Assembly: GCA_023393475.1 (NCBI GenBank)
Contig: JAEWLC010000073.1
Span: forward strand, 39,441-103,440
Origin: Pseudomonadota bacterium
GTDB taxonomy: Bacteria; Pseudomonadota; Alphaproteobacteria; Rhizobiales; Devosiaceae
Length of the DNA: 64,000 bases
Direction: 5' to 3'
The translations under genes and the position numbers were made by a program. The notes below the pieces were generated by a model. It ran no database searches and was not told the origin of the DNA. It was given only the letters and a program-made list of their open reading frames with translations. This document shows, one piece after another, positions 30,211-38,819 of this stretch. Within the stretch, counting starts at the first letter, position 1. Each line of letters opens with the position of its first letter.

Positions 30211-30898
30211 GCCGTCCGTCCGTATTCGGCGGGCCAAATCGCCCGTCTGCCAAGGTCGCTTGCGTCTAGCACAGGAGGCGCGCCACCGACTAGGGGCATT
30301 GCTGTCCCGGCGTACGGTCTGCGCATCTACCTATTGTGTGCCGCGCCAGCACGAGGGGCCGTCTATGGTCATTGGATTTGTGACGGAAATATTGCGCTTG
30401 ACACGTTACGCCCCGAAATCGGCCCTACGCTTAGCGCCCGTAGCTCATCTTCGCGCGTCGCTCAAAGATGGCAAAAGAGTGGCTGATTTCCCGAGGTTTA
30501 CGGCCGATTCCGTCAGTGGAATTAGGGCCCATGGCACCGAAAATTGACCATCGAATCCGCCGACTCGGCCTTCAATCTTTTCCCCGCAATTCACATATGA
30601 CACACTGGATTTAGCCGTCGGAGTGAGGCAATGCCACTACCAGTTGTAGGTTGTGATCATGCCTCGGCATTGACCGACTCATCGAGACGGGAGAACCCTG
30701 TAGAGGTTGCGCCGGGCTCAGAGAGGCGACGCGACAGACGACCGGGACCAAGCGGCGGCGGCAGTTCGCTGAAGGTTCCAAACGGGGCTCGTTGGCCGTT
30801 TTTCGCGGCCGTTAGACAGCGTCAGACAAAGCGGCAGAGATCGTCACATGGCGGTCCGCGGACTTTCACGTCCGCTATTTTGGGGATTATATAGCGAA
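30211..30898 (+). other. 688-bp region before nrdJ without a supported gene
   Basis: No convincing coding sequence. I looked for a cobalamin riboswitch, which would suit a B12-dependent enzyme, and for paired NrdR boxes, and could not recognise either by eye. A TTGACA element is at 30398-30403 without a matching -10. A short frame of about 60 codons starts at 30365 but has no clear ribosome site. The promoter of nrdJ must lie here. Confidence 0.35.
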
Positions 30899-33800
30899 AT
30901 GCGCATCGAACGCCGGTTCACGAAAGCCAACGACAGCGCCTACGCGGGGATCGATTTCCGCTCGGTAACGAGCGAGATCAAGAACCCCGACGGGTCGATC
31001 GTGTTCAAGCTCGAAGGCATGCAGGTCCCCTCGACCTGGTCGCAGGTTGCTGCCGACATCATCGCCCAGAAGTATTTCCGCAAGGCCGGCGTCGCCAAGA
31101 TCCTGAAGAAGGTCGAGGAGAACGATGTCCCGTCCTGGCTCTGGCGCTCGGTCCCCGACGAGAAAGCGCTCGCCAAGCTCCCCGAGACTGAGCGCTACGG
31201 TTCGGAAACCGACAGCCGCCAGGTCTTCGAACGTCTCGCCGGCACCTGGACCTACTGGGGCTGGAAGGGCAAGTACTTCGCCAGCGAGGAAGACGCGCGC
31301 ACCTTCTTCGACGAGCTCTGCTACATGCTCGCCACCCAGCGAGTAGCCCCCAACTCGCCGCAGTGGTTCAACACCGGCCTGCACTGGGCCTACGGCATCG
31401 ACGGCCCCGGCCAGGGCCACTTCTATGTCGATCCCTTCACCGGCAAGCTGGTTTCGTCCAAGTCCGCCTACGAGCATCCGCAGCCGCATGCCTGCTTCAT
31501 CCAGTCGGTGAGCGACGACCTCGTCAACGAGGGCGGCATCATGGACCTGTGGGTGCGTGAAGCCCGCCTGTTCAAGTATGGCTCGGGCACCGGCTCGAAT
31601 TTCTCCAAGCTCCGCGGCGAAGGCGAGCGCCTGTCGGGCGGCGGCAAGTCGTCGGGCCTGATGAGCTTTTTGAAGATCGGTGACCGCGCTGCCGGCGCCA
31701 TCAAGTCGGGCGGCACCACCCGTCGCGCCGCCAAGATGGTGGTGATCGACATCGACCACCCCGATATCGAGGACTACATCAACTGGAAGGTGAAGGAGGA
31801 GCAGAAGGTTGCTGCCCTCGTCACCGGTTCCAAGGTCGTCTCGAAGGCCCTCAAGGCCATCATGAAGGCCGCCGTGAACTGCGAAGGCGACGGCGACGAC
31901 TGCTTCGACGTCAACAGGAACCCGGCGCTGAAGCGCGAAGTCCGCGCGGCCAAGAAGGCCCTCGTGCCGGAGAACTACATCCAGCGCGTCATCCAGTTCG
32001 CCCGCCAGGGCTACACGGACATCGATTTCCCGGTCTACGACACCGACTGGGATAGCGAAGCCTATCTCACCGTCTCGGGCCAGAACTCGAACAACTCCGT
32101 CCGCGTCACCGACGATTTCCTCAAGGCCGTCGAGACCGATGGCACATGGGACCTGCTGAGCCGCACCAAGGCCGGCAAGGTGGTGAAGACCGTCAAGGCC
32201 CGCGACCTCTGGGAGCAGATCGGCTATGCCGCCTGGGCCTCGGCCGATCCGGGCATCCACTTCCACACCACCATCAACGAGTGGCACACGAGCCCGGAAG
32301 CCGGCGAGATCGTCGCCTCGAACCCGTGCTCGGAATACATGTTCCTCGACGACACGGCCTGTAACCTCGCGTCGGTGAACCTCCTCCCCTATCGCAACGC
32401 CGACTCGAGCTTCGACGTCGCCGCGTTCGAGCACACCTGCCGCCTCTGGACCGTCGTCCTCGAGGTCTCGGTGATGATGGCGCAGTTCCCCTCGAAGGCC
32501 ATTGCCGAGCGCAGCTACGTCTACCGTACGCTGGGCATCGGCTACGCCAACATCGGCGGCCTGCTGATGACCTCGGGCATCCCCTATGACTCGGCCCAGG
32601 GCCGCGCCATTGCCGGTGCCATCACTGCCGTCATGACCGGCGTCAGCTACGCCACCTCGGCCGAGATGGCGGGCGAGCTCGGTGCCTTCCAGGATTACCC
32701 GCGCAACGCCAAGCACATGCTGCGCGTCATCCGTAACCACCGCACCGCCGCCTACGGCAAGGCCGATGGCTACGAGGGCCTCTCGATCAACCCGGTCGCC
32801 CTCGACCACGCCTCGATCGGCGACGACCAGCTCTCCGCCCGCGCCAAGGCCGTGTGGGACGATGCGCTCGCGCTCGGCGAGAAGCATGGCTACCGCAACG
32901 CCCAGGTCTCGGTCATCGCGCCCACCGGCACGATCGGCCTCGTGATGGATTGCGACACCACCGGCATCGAGCCCGACTTCGCGCTCGTGAAGTTCAAGAA
33001 GCTCGCCGGCGGCGGCTACTTCAAGATCATCAACAATGCCGTGCCCCCGGCACTGCGCACCCTCGGCTATTCCGAGAGCCAGATCGCCGAGATCGAGGCT
33101 TACGCCGTCGGCCACGGCAACCTGAACCAGGCGCCGGGCATCAACCCCGCCTCGCTCAAGGCCAAGGGTTTTAGCGACGAGAAGATCGACATCCTGAACA
33201 AGGCCATGAAGTCGGCCTTCGACATCAAGTTCGTCTTCAACCAGTGGACGCTCGGCGCCGATTTCCTCAAGAGCCTCGGCGTCACCGACGCGCAGCTCGC
33301 CGACATGACGTTCGACCTCCTCTCCTTCCTCGGGTTCTCCAAGAAGGACATCGACGCCGCCAACACCCATGTCTGCGGTTCGATGACCCTCGAGGGCGCG
33401 CCCTTCCTTAGGGATGAGCACCTGCCCGTCTTCGATTGCGCCAACCCGTGCGGCAAGACCGGCAAGCGCTTCCTCTCGGTCGAGAGCCACATCCTGATGA
33501 TGGCTGCCGCGCAGCCGTTCATCTCGGGCGCCATCTCGAAGACCATCAACATGCCGAACGACGCCACGGTCGCCGACGCCAAGGAGGCCTACCAGCTCAG
33601 CTGGCGCCTGGCGCTCAAGGCCAACGCGCTCTACCGCGATGGTTCCAAGCTCTCGCAGCCGCTCAACGCCTCGATCATTTCCGATGAGGATGACGAGGAA
33701 GAGGATGCGGTCGAGACGCTGGCCGCGGCCAACCAGATGGCGCGCGTGCCGGCTATCACCGAGAAGATAGTCGAGAAGATCGTCGAGCGCGTCTCCCGCG

Positions 33801-34594
33801 AGCGCGAGAAGCTGCCGAACCGCCGCAAGGGCTACACCCAGAAGGCCAATATCGGCGGCCACAAGGTGTACCTGCGCACCGGCGAGTTCGACGACGGGCG
33901 CCTGGGCGAAATCTTCATCGATATGCACAAGGAAGGCGCCGCCTTCCGCGCGATGATGAACAATTTTGCCATCTCGATCTCGCTCGGCCTGCAGTATGGC
34001 GTGCCGCTCGACGAATATGTCGAGGCCTTCACCTTCACCCGGTTCGAACCGGCCGGCATGGTGATGGGCAACGACCGGATCAAGAACGCCACCTCGATCC
34101 TCGACTACATCTTCCGCGAGCTCGCCGTCTCCTATCTCGACCGCGAGGATCTGGCCCATGTCCACGCCGATAGCCCCACTGCGCTCTCGCAGCAGGGCGA
34201 AGGCCAGCGCCCTGCCCCGATCCCGGCGCAGAACCTCGTGTCGCGCGGCATGACCCGCGGCAAGGTGAAGGACCAGAACCTGATGCTGGTCTCCGGCGGC
34301 CTCTCAGCCGCCCAAGCCTACAACCCGGTCGCCTCGATGCAGACGAGCACGGTCACCGCCCTCAAGGCCGCCACCGCTTTGAAGATCGAGCCGAGCCCCA
34401 CCGTTCTCAACGAAGCCGAACTCAACCCCATCCCGAGCCCCCCGTCCCAGCAGGACGCCGGCCAGCTACGGGCCCAGGCGCTCATGCAGGGTTACACGGG
34501 CGACCAGTGCAGCAACTGCAACTCGATGCGGATGAAAGTGTCGGGGCACTGCATGGTTTGTGAGGATTGCGGGACGACGACTGGGTGTAGCTGA
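30899..34594 (+). CDS. nrdJ: Vitamin B12-dependent (class II) ribonucleoside-diphosphate reductase
   Basis: Makes deoxyribonucleotides using adenosylcobalamin, independent of oxygen. The 1231-residue protein shows QRVAPNSPQWFNTG, the active-site motif NPCSEYMFLDDTACNLAS (near residue 475) and GYANIGGLLM. It ends in a Cys-rich tail with CSNCNSMRMKVSGHC and CEDCGTTTGCS, probably zinc-binding. I use ATG 30899 (MRIERRFTKAND), the conserved N-terminus; a start 51 bases upstream would add an unconserved leader. A terminator follows and the accessory island begins right after. Confidence 0.96.
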   Translation: MRIERRFTKANDSAYAGIDFRSVTSEIKNPDGSIVFKLEGMQVPSTWSQVAADIIAQKYFRKAGVAKILKKVEENDVPSWLWRSVPDEKALAKLPETERYGSETDSRQVFERLAGTWTYWGWKGKYFASEEDARTFFDELCYMLATQRVAPNSPQWFNTGLHWAYGIDGPGQGHFYVDPFTGKLVSSKSAYEHPQPHACFIQSVSDDLVNEGGIMDLWVREARLFKYGSGTGSNFSKLRGEGERLSGGGKSSGLMSFLKIGDRAAGAIKSGGTTRRAAKMVVIDIDHPDIEDYINWKVKEEQKVAALVTGSKVVSKALKAIMKAAVNCEGDGDDCFDVNRNPALKREVRAAKKALVPENYIQRVIQFARQGYTDIDFPVYDTDWDSEAYLTVSGQNSNNSVRVTDDFLKAVETDGTWDLLSRTKAGKVVKTVKARDLWEQIGYAAWASADPGIHFHTTINEWHTSPEAGEIVASNPCSEYMFLDDTACNLASVNLLPYRNADSSFDVAAFEHTCRLWTVVLEVSVMMAQFPSKAIAERSYVYRTLGIGYANIGGLLMTSGIPYDSAQGRAIAGAITAVMTGVSYATSAEMAGELGAFQDYPRNAKHMLRVIRNHRTAAYGKADGYEGLSINPVALDHASIGDDQLSARAKAVWDDALALGEKHGYRNAQVSVIAPTGTIGLVMDCDTTGIEPDFALVKFKKLAGGGYFKIINNAVPPALRTLGYSESQIAEIEAYAVGHGNLNQAPGINPASLKAKGFSDEKIDILNKAMKSAFDIKFVFNQWTLGADFLKSLGVTDAQLADMTFDLLSFLGFSKKDIDAANTHVCGSMTLEGAPFLRDEHLPVFDCANPCGKTGKRFLSVESHILMMAAAQPFISGAISKTINMPNDATVADAKEAYQLSWRLALKANALYRDGSKLSQPLNASIISDEDDEEEDAVETLAAANQMARVPAITEKIVEKIVERVSREREKLPNRRKGYTQKANIGGHKVYLRTGEFDDGRLGEIFIDMHKEGAAFRAMMNNFAISISLGLQYGVPLDEYVEAFTFTRFEPAGMVMGNDRIKNATSILDYIFRELAVSYLDREDLAHVHADSPTALSQQGEGQRPAPIPAQNLVSRGMTRGKVKDQNLMLVSGGLSAAQAYNPVASMQTSTVTALKAATALKIEPSPTVLNEAELNPIPSPPSQQDAGQLRAQALMQGYTGDQCSNCNSMRMKVSGHCMVCEDCGTTTGCS

Positions 34595-34653
34595 TCGCCG
34601 TATTGAACTAGACAATTGCGTCTCATAAAATGAAGAGTCCTGATCGATAGTAG

Positions 34654-34685
34654 AAAGCCCGGATTTCCGGGCTTTCGCTCTTTTT
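34654..34685 (+). terminator. Rho-independent terminator after nrdJ
   Basis: AAAGCCCGGA (34654-34663) pairs perfectly with TCCGGGCTTT (34666-34675), followed by CGCTCTTTTT. It closes the nrdJ transcript about 60 bases after its stop. Confidence 0.88.
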
Positions 34686-34696
34686 GGACCAACTTT

Positions 34697-34710
34697 CGAA
34701 ATGTCCTGAT
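34697..34710 (-). repeat. Candidate left-end transposon repeat CGAAATGTCCTGAT
   Basis: This 14-mer matches, in inverted orientation, ATCAGGACAAATCG at 61530-61543 at 12 of 14 positions. A related GTCCTGATCGATAG lies at 34637-34650, and GGGATTGGACA at 34755-34765 resembles the inner right-hand repeats. Together they could be transposase-binding sites at the left end of the island. No target duplication or TGT/ACA terminus was identified. Confidence 0.4.
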
Positions 34711-34839
34711 CCTTGGGCAGGGTAACTGCGACCGGCGTAAACCCCGGAAGCATAGGGATTGGACAGCGCAACCCTGTTCCCGGCGGCACTGATCGGCTAC
34801 CAGATTTGTCGGCGTTTCGATCTTGGGGGCTAGGTCAGA

Positions 34840-37800
34840 GTGAAGCTTGTCGCCAACACTGGAGCAGAGCGCGCTGTCGAGATTCTAAAGAGATTTCGGG
34901 GCGAGGCGCTAAATGTACTGACAGATCAGGTGTCCCTCTTTGGCATGGAGGCTATACTCCGTGCTGGAGTGCCCGGTCTTGGACGTGTCCTGATTGGCCC
35001 CGCCACCGATTCTGCTTTGGGTGGAGAAAATTCCGACCGCGTTCGCCGCAACCGCCTGCAAAACCGCTCGCTAACAACCGAACTAGCGCAGGCTCTCCAA
35101 TCAGCCGCCATCCGGGAAACGCGACTCCCGCCGTCCCAATCTCTGCTTTTGTCCTCGCGCGGAGCGCTGCTGGGCAATTGTAGCTTGACCACCGGCGGAC
35201 TCGGTGTTGCTCCATTGGCTCGGCTCGGTTTCGTGCAACAAACGGAAGACCCTGAAGAGCTCGCCCAGGTATCCCGCTGGTTCAATACAGAATGGGATGC
35301 CGCAAACCCGCAGGGAGCGGCGGTACAGGATCTGCTGGCGGCAGTCGCGGCAGCCGGCGCGGATCATCGCCCCGGCGATGTGTACCTCCAAACCTTGAAT
35401 CAGCTCTTCGCGGAAATGGGGGCCGGGACCGACGAGTCGAGGATCGTCGATTCCGCCACCGGTATCCGCGAAACCCAGATTTGGTCGAAGCTGTACCGCT
35501 TTCAGAAAGATGGCGTCATCGGAGCTATCGACAAGCTGCAGCGCTTTGGCGGTTGTATTCTCGCCGACAGTGTCGGTCTCGGAAAAACCTTCGAGGCCTT
35601 GGCGGTCATCAAGTATTTCGAACTGCGCAACGCCCGGGTACTGGTCCTGGCGCCAAAGCGCCTGCGCGAGAATTGGACGCTGTGGACGCGAAATGACGTT
35701 CGCAACATGCTCGCTGCCGATCGTTTTGCTTTCGACGTCCTGAACCACACAGACCTGTCACGCGAAGGAGGTCAGTCCGGCGATATTGACCTCAGTCACA
35801 TCAACTGGGCCAACTATGACCTGGTAGTCATTGACGAGAGCCACAACTTCCGCAATCGCCCTGCTGGCAAGGGTGAGCGGGAGAGCCGTTACGACCGGCT
35901 GCTCAACTCCGTTGTGAAGGCTGGCGTTAAGACCCGAGTACTGATGCTGTCGGCGACGCCGGTCAACAACCGACTGAACGACCTGAAGAACCAGATCGCC
36001 TTTGCTACCGAGGGTCAGGACCAGGCTCTGGCTGGCCACGGCATCGCAAGTATCTCCGCTACAATCCGCCTCGCTCAAGGCCAGTTCAACCGCTGGCAGC
36101 AGTTGCAGGAAGCGGCCCGAACTCCGGCAAAGTTGCTGGAGATGCTCGGCTTTGACTACTTTCGCCTCTTGGACCTCCTCACCATCGCGCGCAGCCGCAA
36201 GCATATCGAACGCTACTACGGGACGGACGAGACGGGCACCTTCCCGGAGAAGCTTCCGCCCACCAATATCAAGTCGGATGTCGACCTCACCGGCACCTTT
36301 CCGCCGATCATCGAGGTCAACACGGAAATCCGAAGGCTGAAGCTCGCAGCTTTCACACCTCTACGCTACGTCCTCGACGATCGCAGGGCCGCCTATGAGC
36401 AACGATACAACCAGGATGTCGCCGGCGCGGGTGGAGGCACCAGTGTCTTTCGCCAACTCGACCGCGAGGAAAGTCTGATCGCACTGCTGCGGGTTAACCT
36501 GCTCAAGCGGATGGAAAGTTCGGTGCATGCGTTCGCGCTGACCATCGGACGCCAGCTCGAGGCGGTAGAGAACCTGATCGCCCGTATCGACGCTCATGAC
36601 GAAAGCGTGGCCGCGCCTTCCATAGGCGAACTGGATGACGACGATCCTGCCTTCGAGCAACTCGGCGTGGGCCGTAGCGTTCGTGTACTCCTCAGCGACG
36701 CCGACCTCGTCCGCTGGCGTCAGGATCTTGCCGAGGATCGGGACCGTCTGTCCCGCTTGCATACGCAAGCCCAAAGAGTCACCGCCGAACGGGACGCGAA
36801 GCTTGCCGACCTGAGAAGGCTCATCGCGGCCAAGGTCGCCAGCCCCTTCAATCCCGGCAACGTTAAGTTGCTGGTCTTCACCGCCTTCGCCGAAACGGCG
36901 GAATATCTCTATCAGAACCTCCGAACCGACTACCCGCACCGGATGGCGCTGGTCACGGGATCGGGACGCAATAAGACCACGCATCCAAAACTGAGTTCAG
37001 ACCTAGGGTCGATCCTGAGTGCCTTCGCACCTCGCGCCCGCTCCCGCCCAGAGGCGCTGGATGGCGAAGAGGAGATCAACCTCATCATCGCGACTGACTG
37101 CATTTCCGAAGGCCAAAACCTTCAAGACTGCGATTGCGTGGTGAATTACGACATCCATTGGAATCCGGTGCGCATCGTCCAGCGGTTCGGTCGGATCGAT
37201 CGCCTTGGCTCGCACAACGCCGTTATCAGGCTGGTCAACTTCTGGCCCAACATGGACTTGGACACCTATATCGGCCTCGAGCGCAGTGTGTCTGGCAAGA
37301 TGATCTTGCTCGATGTCTCCGCCACTGGTGAGGAGAACCTAATCGAGGCACAGGCTGGCAACCAGATGAACGATCTGGAGTATCGTCGCCAACAGTTGGA
37401 AACCCTCCAGTCGCGTGTGGTCGACCTGGAGGACCTATCCTCTGGCGTCTCCATCACCGATCTGACCCTGAACGACCTGCGGCTGGACTTGGCTCGCCTC
37501 TCCCCCGAAGAACGCACGGCGCTCGGCAGGCGACTGACTGGCACCTACTCGCCGCTCTTCTCCAGTGACGACTTCCCTGCCGGCGCTCTGTTCGTTCTCC
37601 GCGCTGCAACCCCTGCAGCGGAGCGCTCCATCGCCAAGGGGGACCCGCTATTTCCACATGCGCTGATCTATGTCGGAACAGACGAGCGCATCATCTTGCC
37701 GCATAGCCAACCCAAGCGGATGCTCGATCTCCTTCGCTTGGCGGCCGCAACGCCGGTGGAACGGCAGTCTGAAGCTTGGGCGCGTTTCGACGCTGAGACA

Positions 37801-37989
37801 GACCGCGGCGCAAAGATGGACATCTGGCAGGCCCTGCTCTCCGCCGCCATCCGCGGCGTGACCGGGAAGGCAGAAGAACGGGCCGTGGAAAGCTTGTTCA
37901 CCACAGGTGGCATCGAGGGGGCTGGTGGAGAGAGCGGCCTGGATGACTGGGAGGTCGTCTGTTGGCTGGCGATCTTGCCGCCGGCATGA
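34840..37989 (+). CDS. SNF2/RapA-type helicase with degenerate PLD-like N-terminus
   Basis: A 1049-residue superfamily 2 ATPase. The N-terminal roughly 160 residues resemble the phospholipase-D-like domain of defence helicases (GNCSLTTGGLG where active relatives have an SNFT-GLG motif), but the HxK catalytic pair is missing. The helicase core has SVGLGKTFEALAV (near 242), DESHNFRN (near 331), LSATPVNN and the C-terminal lobe IIATDCISEGQNLQD plus QRFGRIDRLGS. Start GTG at 34840. It is the first gene of a cassette with DUF4391, a type III Mod and a type III Res, coupled to the next gene by an ATGA overlap. It is probably a translocase working with the restriction-modification module. Confidence 0.85.
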   Translation: MKLVANTGAERAVEILKRFRGEALNVLTDQVSLFGMEAILRAGVPGLGRVLIGPATDSALGGENSDRVRRNRLQNRSLTTELAQALQSAAIRETRLPPSQSLLLSSRGALLGNCSLTTGGLGVAPLARLGFVQQTEDPEELAQVSRWFNTEWDAANPQGAAVQDLLAAVAAAGADHRPGDVYLQTLNQLFAEMGAGTDESRIVDSATGIRETQIWSKLYRFQKDGVIGAIDKLQRFGGCILADSVGLGKTFEALAVIKYFELRNARVLVLAPKRLRENWTLWTRNDVRNMLAADRFAFDVLNHTDLSREGGQSGDIDLSHINWANYDLVVIDESHNFRNRPAGKGERESRYDRLLNSVVKAGVKTRVLMLSATPVNNRLNDLKNQIAFATEGQDQALAGHGIASISATIRLAQGQFNRWQQLQEAARTPAKLLEMLGFDYFRLLDLLTIARSRKHIERYYGTDETGTFPEKLPPTNIKSDVDLTGTFPPIIEVNTEIRRLKLAAFTPLRYVLDDRRAAYEQRYNQDVAGAGGGTSVFRQLDREESLIALLRVNLLKRMESSVHAFALTIGRQLEAVENLIARIDAHDESVAAPSIGELDDDDPAFEQLGVGRSVRVLLSDADLVRWRQDLAEDRDRLSRLHTQAQRVTAERDAKLADLRRLIAAKVASPFNPGNVKLLVFTAFAETAEYLYQNLRTDYPHRMALVTGSGRNKTTHPKLSSDLGSILSAFAPRARSRPEALDGEEEINLIIATDCISEGQNLQDCDCVVNYDIHWNPVRIVQRFGRIDRLGSHNAVIRLVNFWPNMDLDTYIGLERSVSGKMILLDVSATGEENLIEAQAGNQMNDLEYRRQQLETLQSRVVDLEDLSSGVSITDLTLNDLRLDLARLSPEERTALGRRLTGTYSPLFSSDDFPAGALFVLRAATPAAERSIAKGDPLFPHALIYVGTDERIILPHSQPKRMLDLLRLAAATPVERQSEAWARFDAETDRGAKMDIWQALLSAAIRGVTGKAEERAVESLFTTGGIEGAGGESGLDDWEVVCWLAILPPA

Positions 37990-38777
37990 TGATCACGCCA
38001 GGCGATGTCCGCGAGGCACTGGTCTTACCGCCGATGACTGCCCCGGCACGGCGGCTACCCAAGGACGTCCTGGCGCAGCATGGCGCCGCGAATGCGGCCG
38101 ACAGGCAACTAATCGACCGATCGATCGAGCGACTCGACTGGTGGGCGACTCTGTCGCCAACCACCATCGGCGTCGCGGCGGGAACGGACGAAGACAGGCC
38201 CGTTCCCGCCATTCAACTGCTATCCATGACTGCAAGAGTGGAACCGACGCAGCGACTTCTGACCCTAATCCATCGCGCCATTCCCGTTCCCATCATCCTG
38301 GCAACGGCCCTACCCGGAGATTCAGGCACCCGCCTGACCTTGGCTCCCATGCGACGCGCGGAGCGGGTGACCGACCAAATGGTTGTCGAGCGGCTGGTGA
38401 TCGCGCCCGACCTGAGATCGAGAGACGATGCGAACGGTTCGGCATTCCTCGCCAGCATCGCTCTACCTGGACTGCCACAGACAGACTTGGCCGCCGTCTA
38501 CGCCGCACTCATTGAACGGTGCGAGGCGCTGGCGGTGGCGCGCATTACCGACGGACTTCTACGGGTTCTTCCCAGCGCAGCGGATGCTGAAGCTAGGCGA
38601 ATACTGCTTGATCAATACCGTCAAGTCGAAGCGGAATGGCTCGCAGCTCGCGCGACAACCATGCGCGAAAAGCGGCTGGCTCGGCAGGTTGCGCTTGGCA
38701 ATCAGGCGCGGGAGCTTAAGGATAGGCTTCAGGCCATCGCGGGGGAGTTGGCCGAAGCTCCCGCCGCACGTCCATAA
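37986..38777 (+). CDS. DUF4391-like protein
   Basis: A 263-residue protein that I match to DUF4391 mainly from its position and length between a SNF2-type helicase and a type III Mod gene; the sequence alone is not decisive. No catalytic motif is visible. The N-terminal half is mixed alpha/beta (IPVPIILATALPGD), and the C-terminal 70 residues are a charged helix likely to form a coiled coil. The start overlaps the helicase stop (ATGA). Possibly a structural or coupling subunit. Confidence 0.6.
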   Translation: MMITPGDVREALVLPPMTAPARRLPKDVLAQHGAANAADRQLIDRSIERLDWWATLSPTTIGVAAGTDEDRPVPAIQLLSMTARVEPTQRLLTLIHRAIPVPIILATALPGDSGTRLTLAPMRRAERVTDQMVVERLVIAPDLRSRDDANGSAFLASIALPGLPQTDLAAVYAALIERCEALAVARITDGLLRVLPSAADAEARRILLDQYRQVEAEWLAARATTMREKRLARQVALGNQARELKDRLQAIAGELAEAPAARP

Positions 38778-38819
38778 TTTGAAACTTTCGCACGCCCGAG
38801 GCGTGCATGGAGACGCCTT

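Noticed and set aside
30365..30547. A 60-codon frame upstream of nrdJ
   Set aside because: No convincing ribosome site, no recognisable domain, and composition like the surrounding non-coding DNA.
30611..30720. Possible cobalamin riboswitch before nrdJ
   Set aside because: Stretches such as GCCACTACCAG and GGGAGAACCCTG do not match the B12 box or the conserved core well enough.
30887..34165. A 1092-codon open frame on the minus strand opposite nrdJ
   Set aside because: It is the mirror of a highly conserved gene in GC-rich DNA; its translation is Val/Asp/Leu-rich low-information sequence with no domain.
34595..34839. tRNA gene as integration site of the island
   Set aside because: No tRNA-like cloverleaf or CCA end seen after nrdJ, and no tyrosine or serine integrase in the island.
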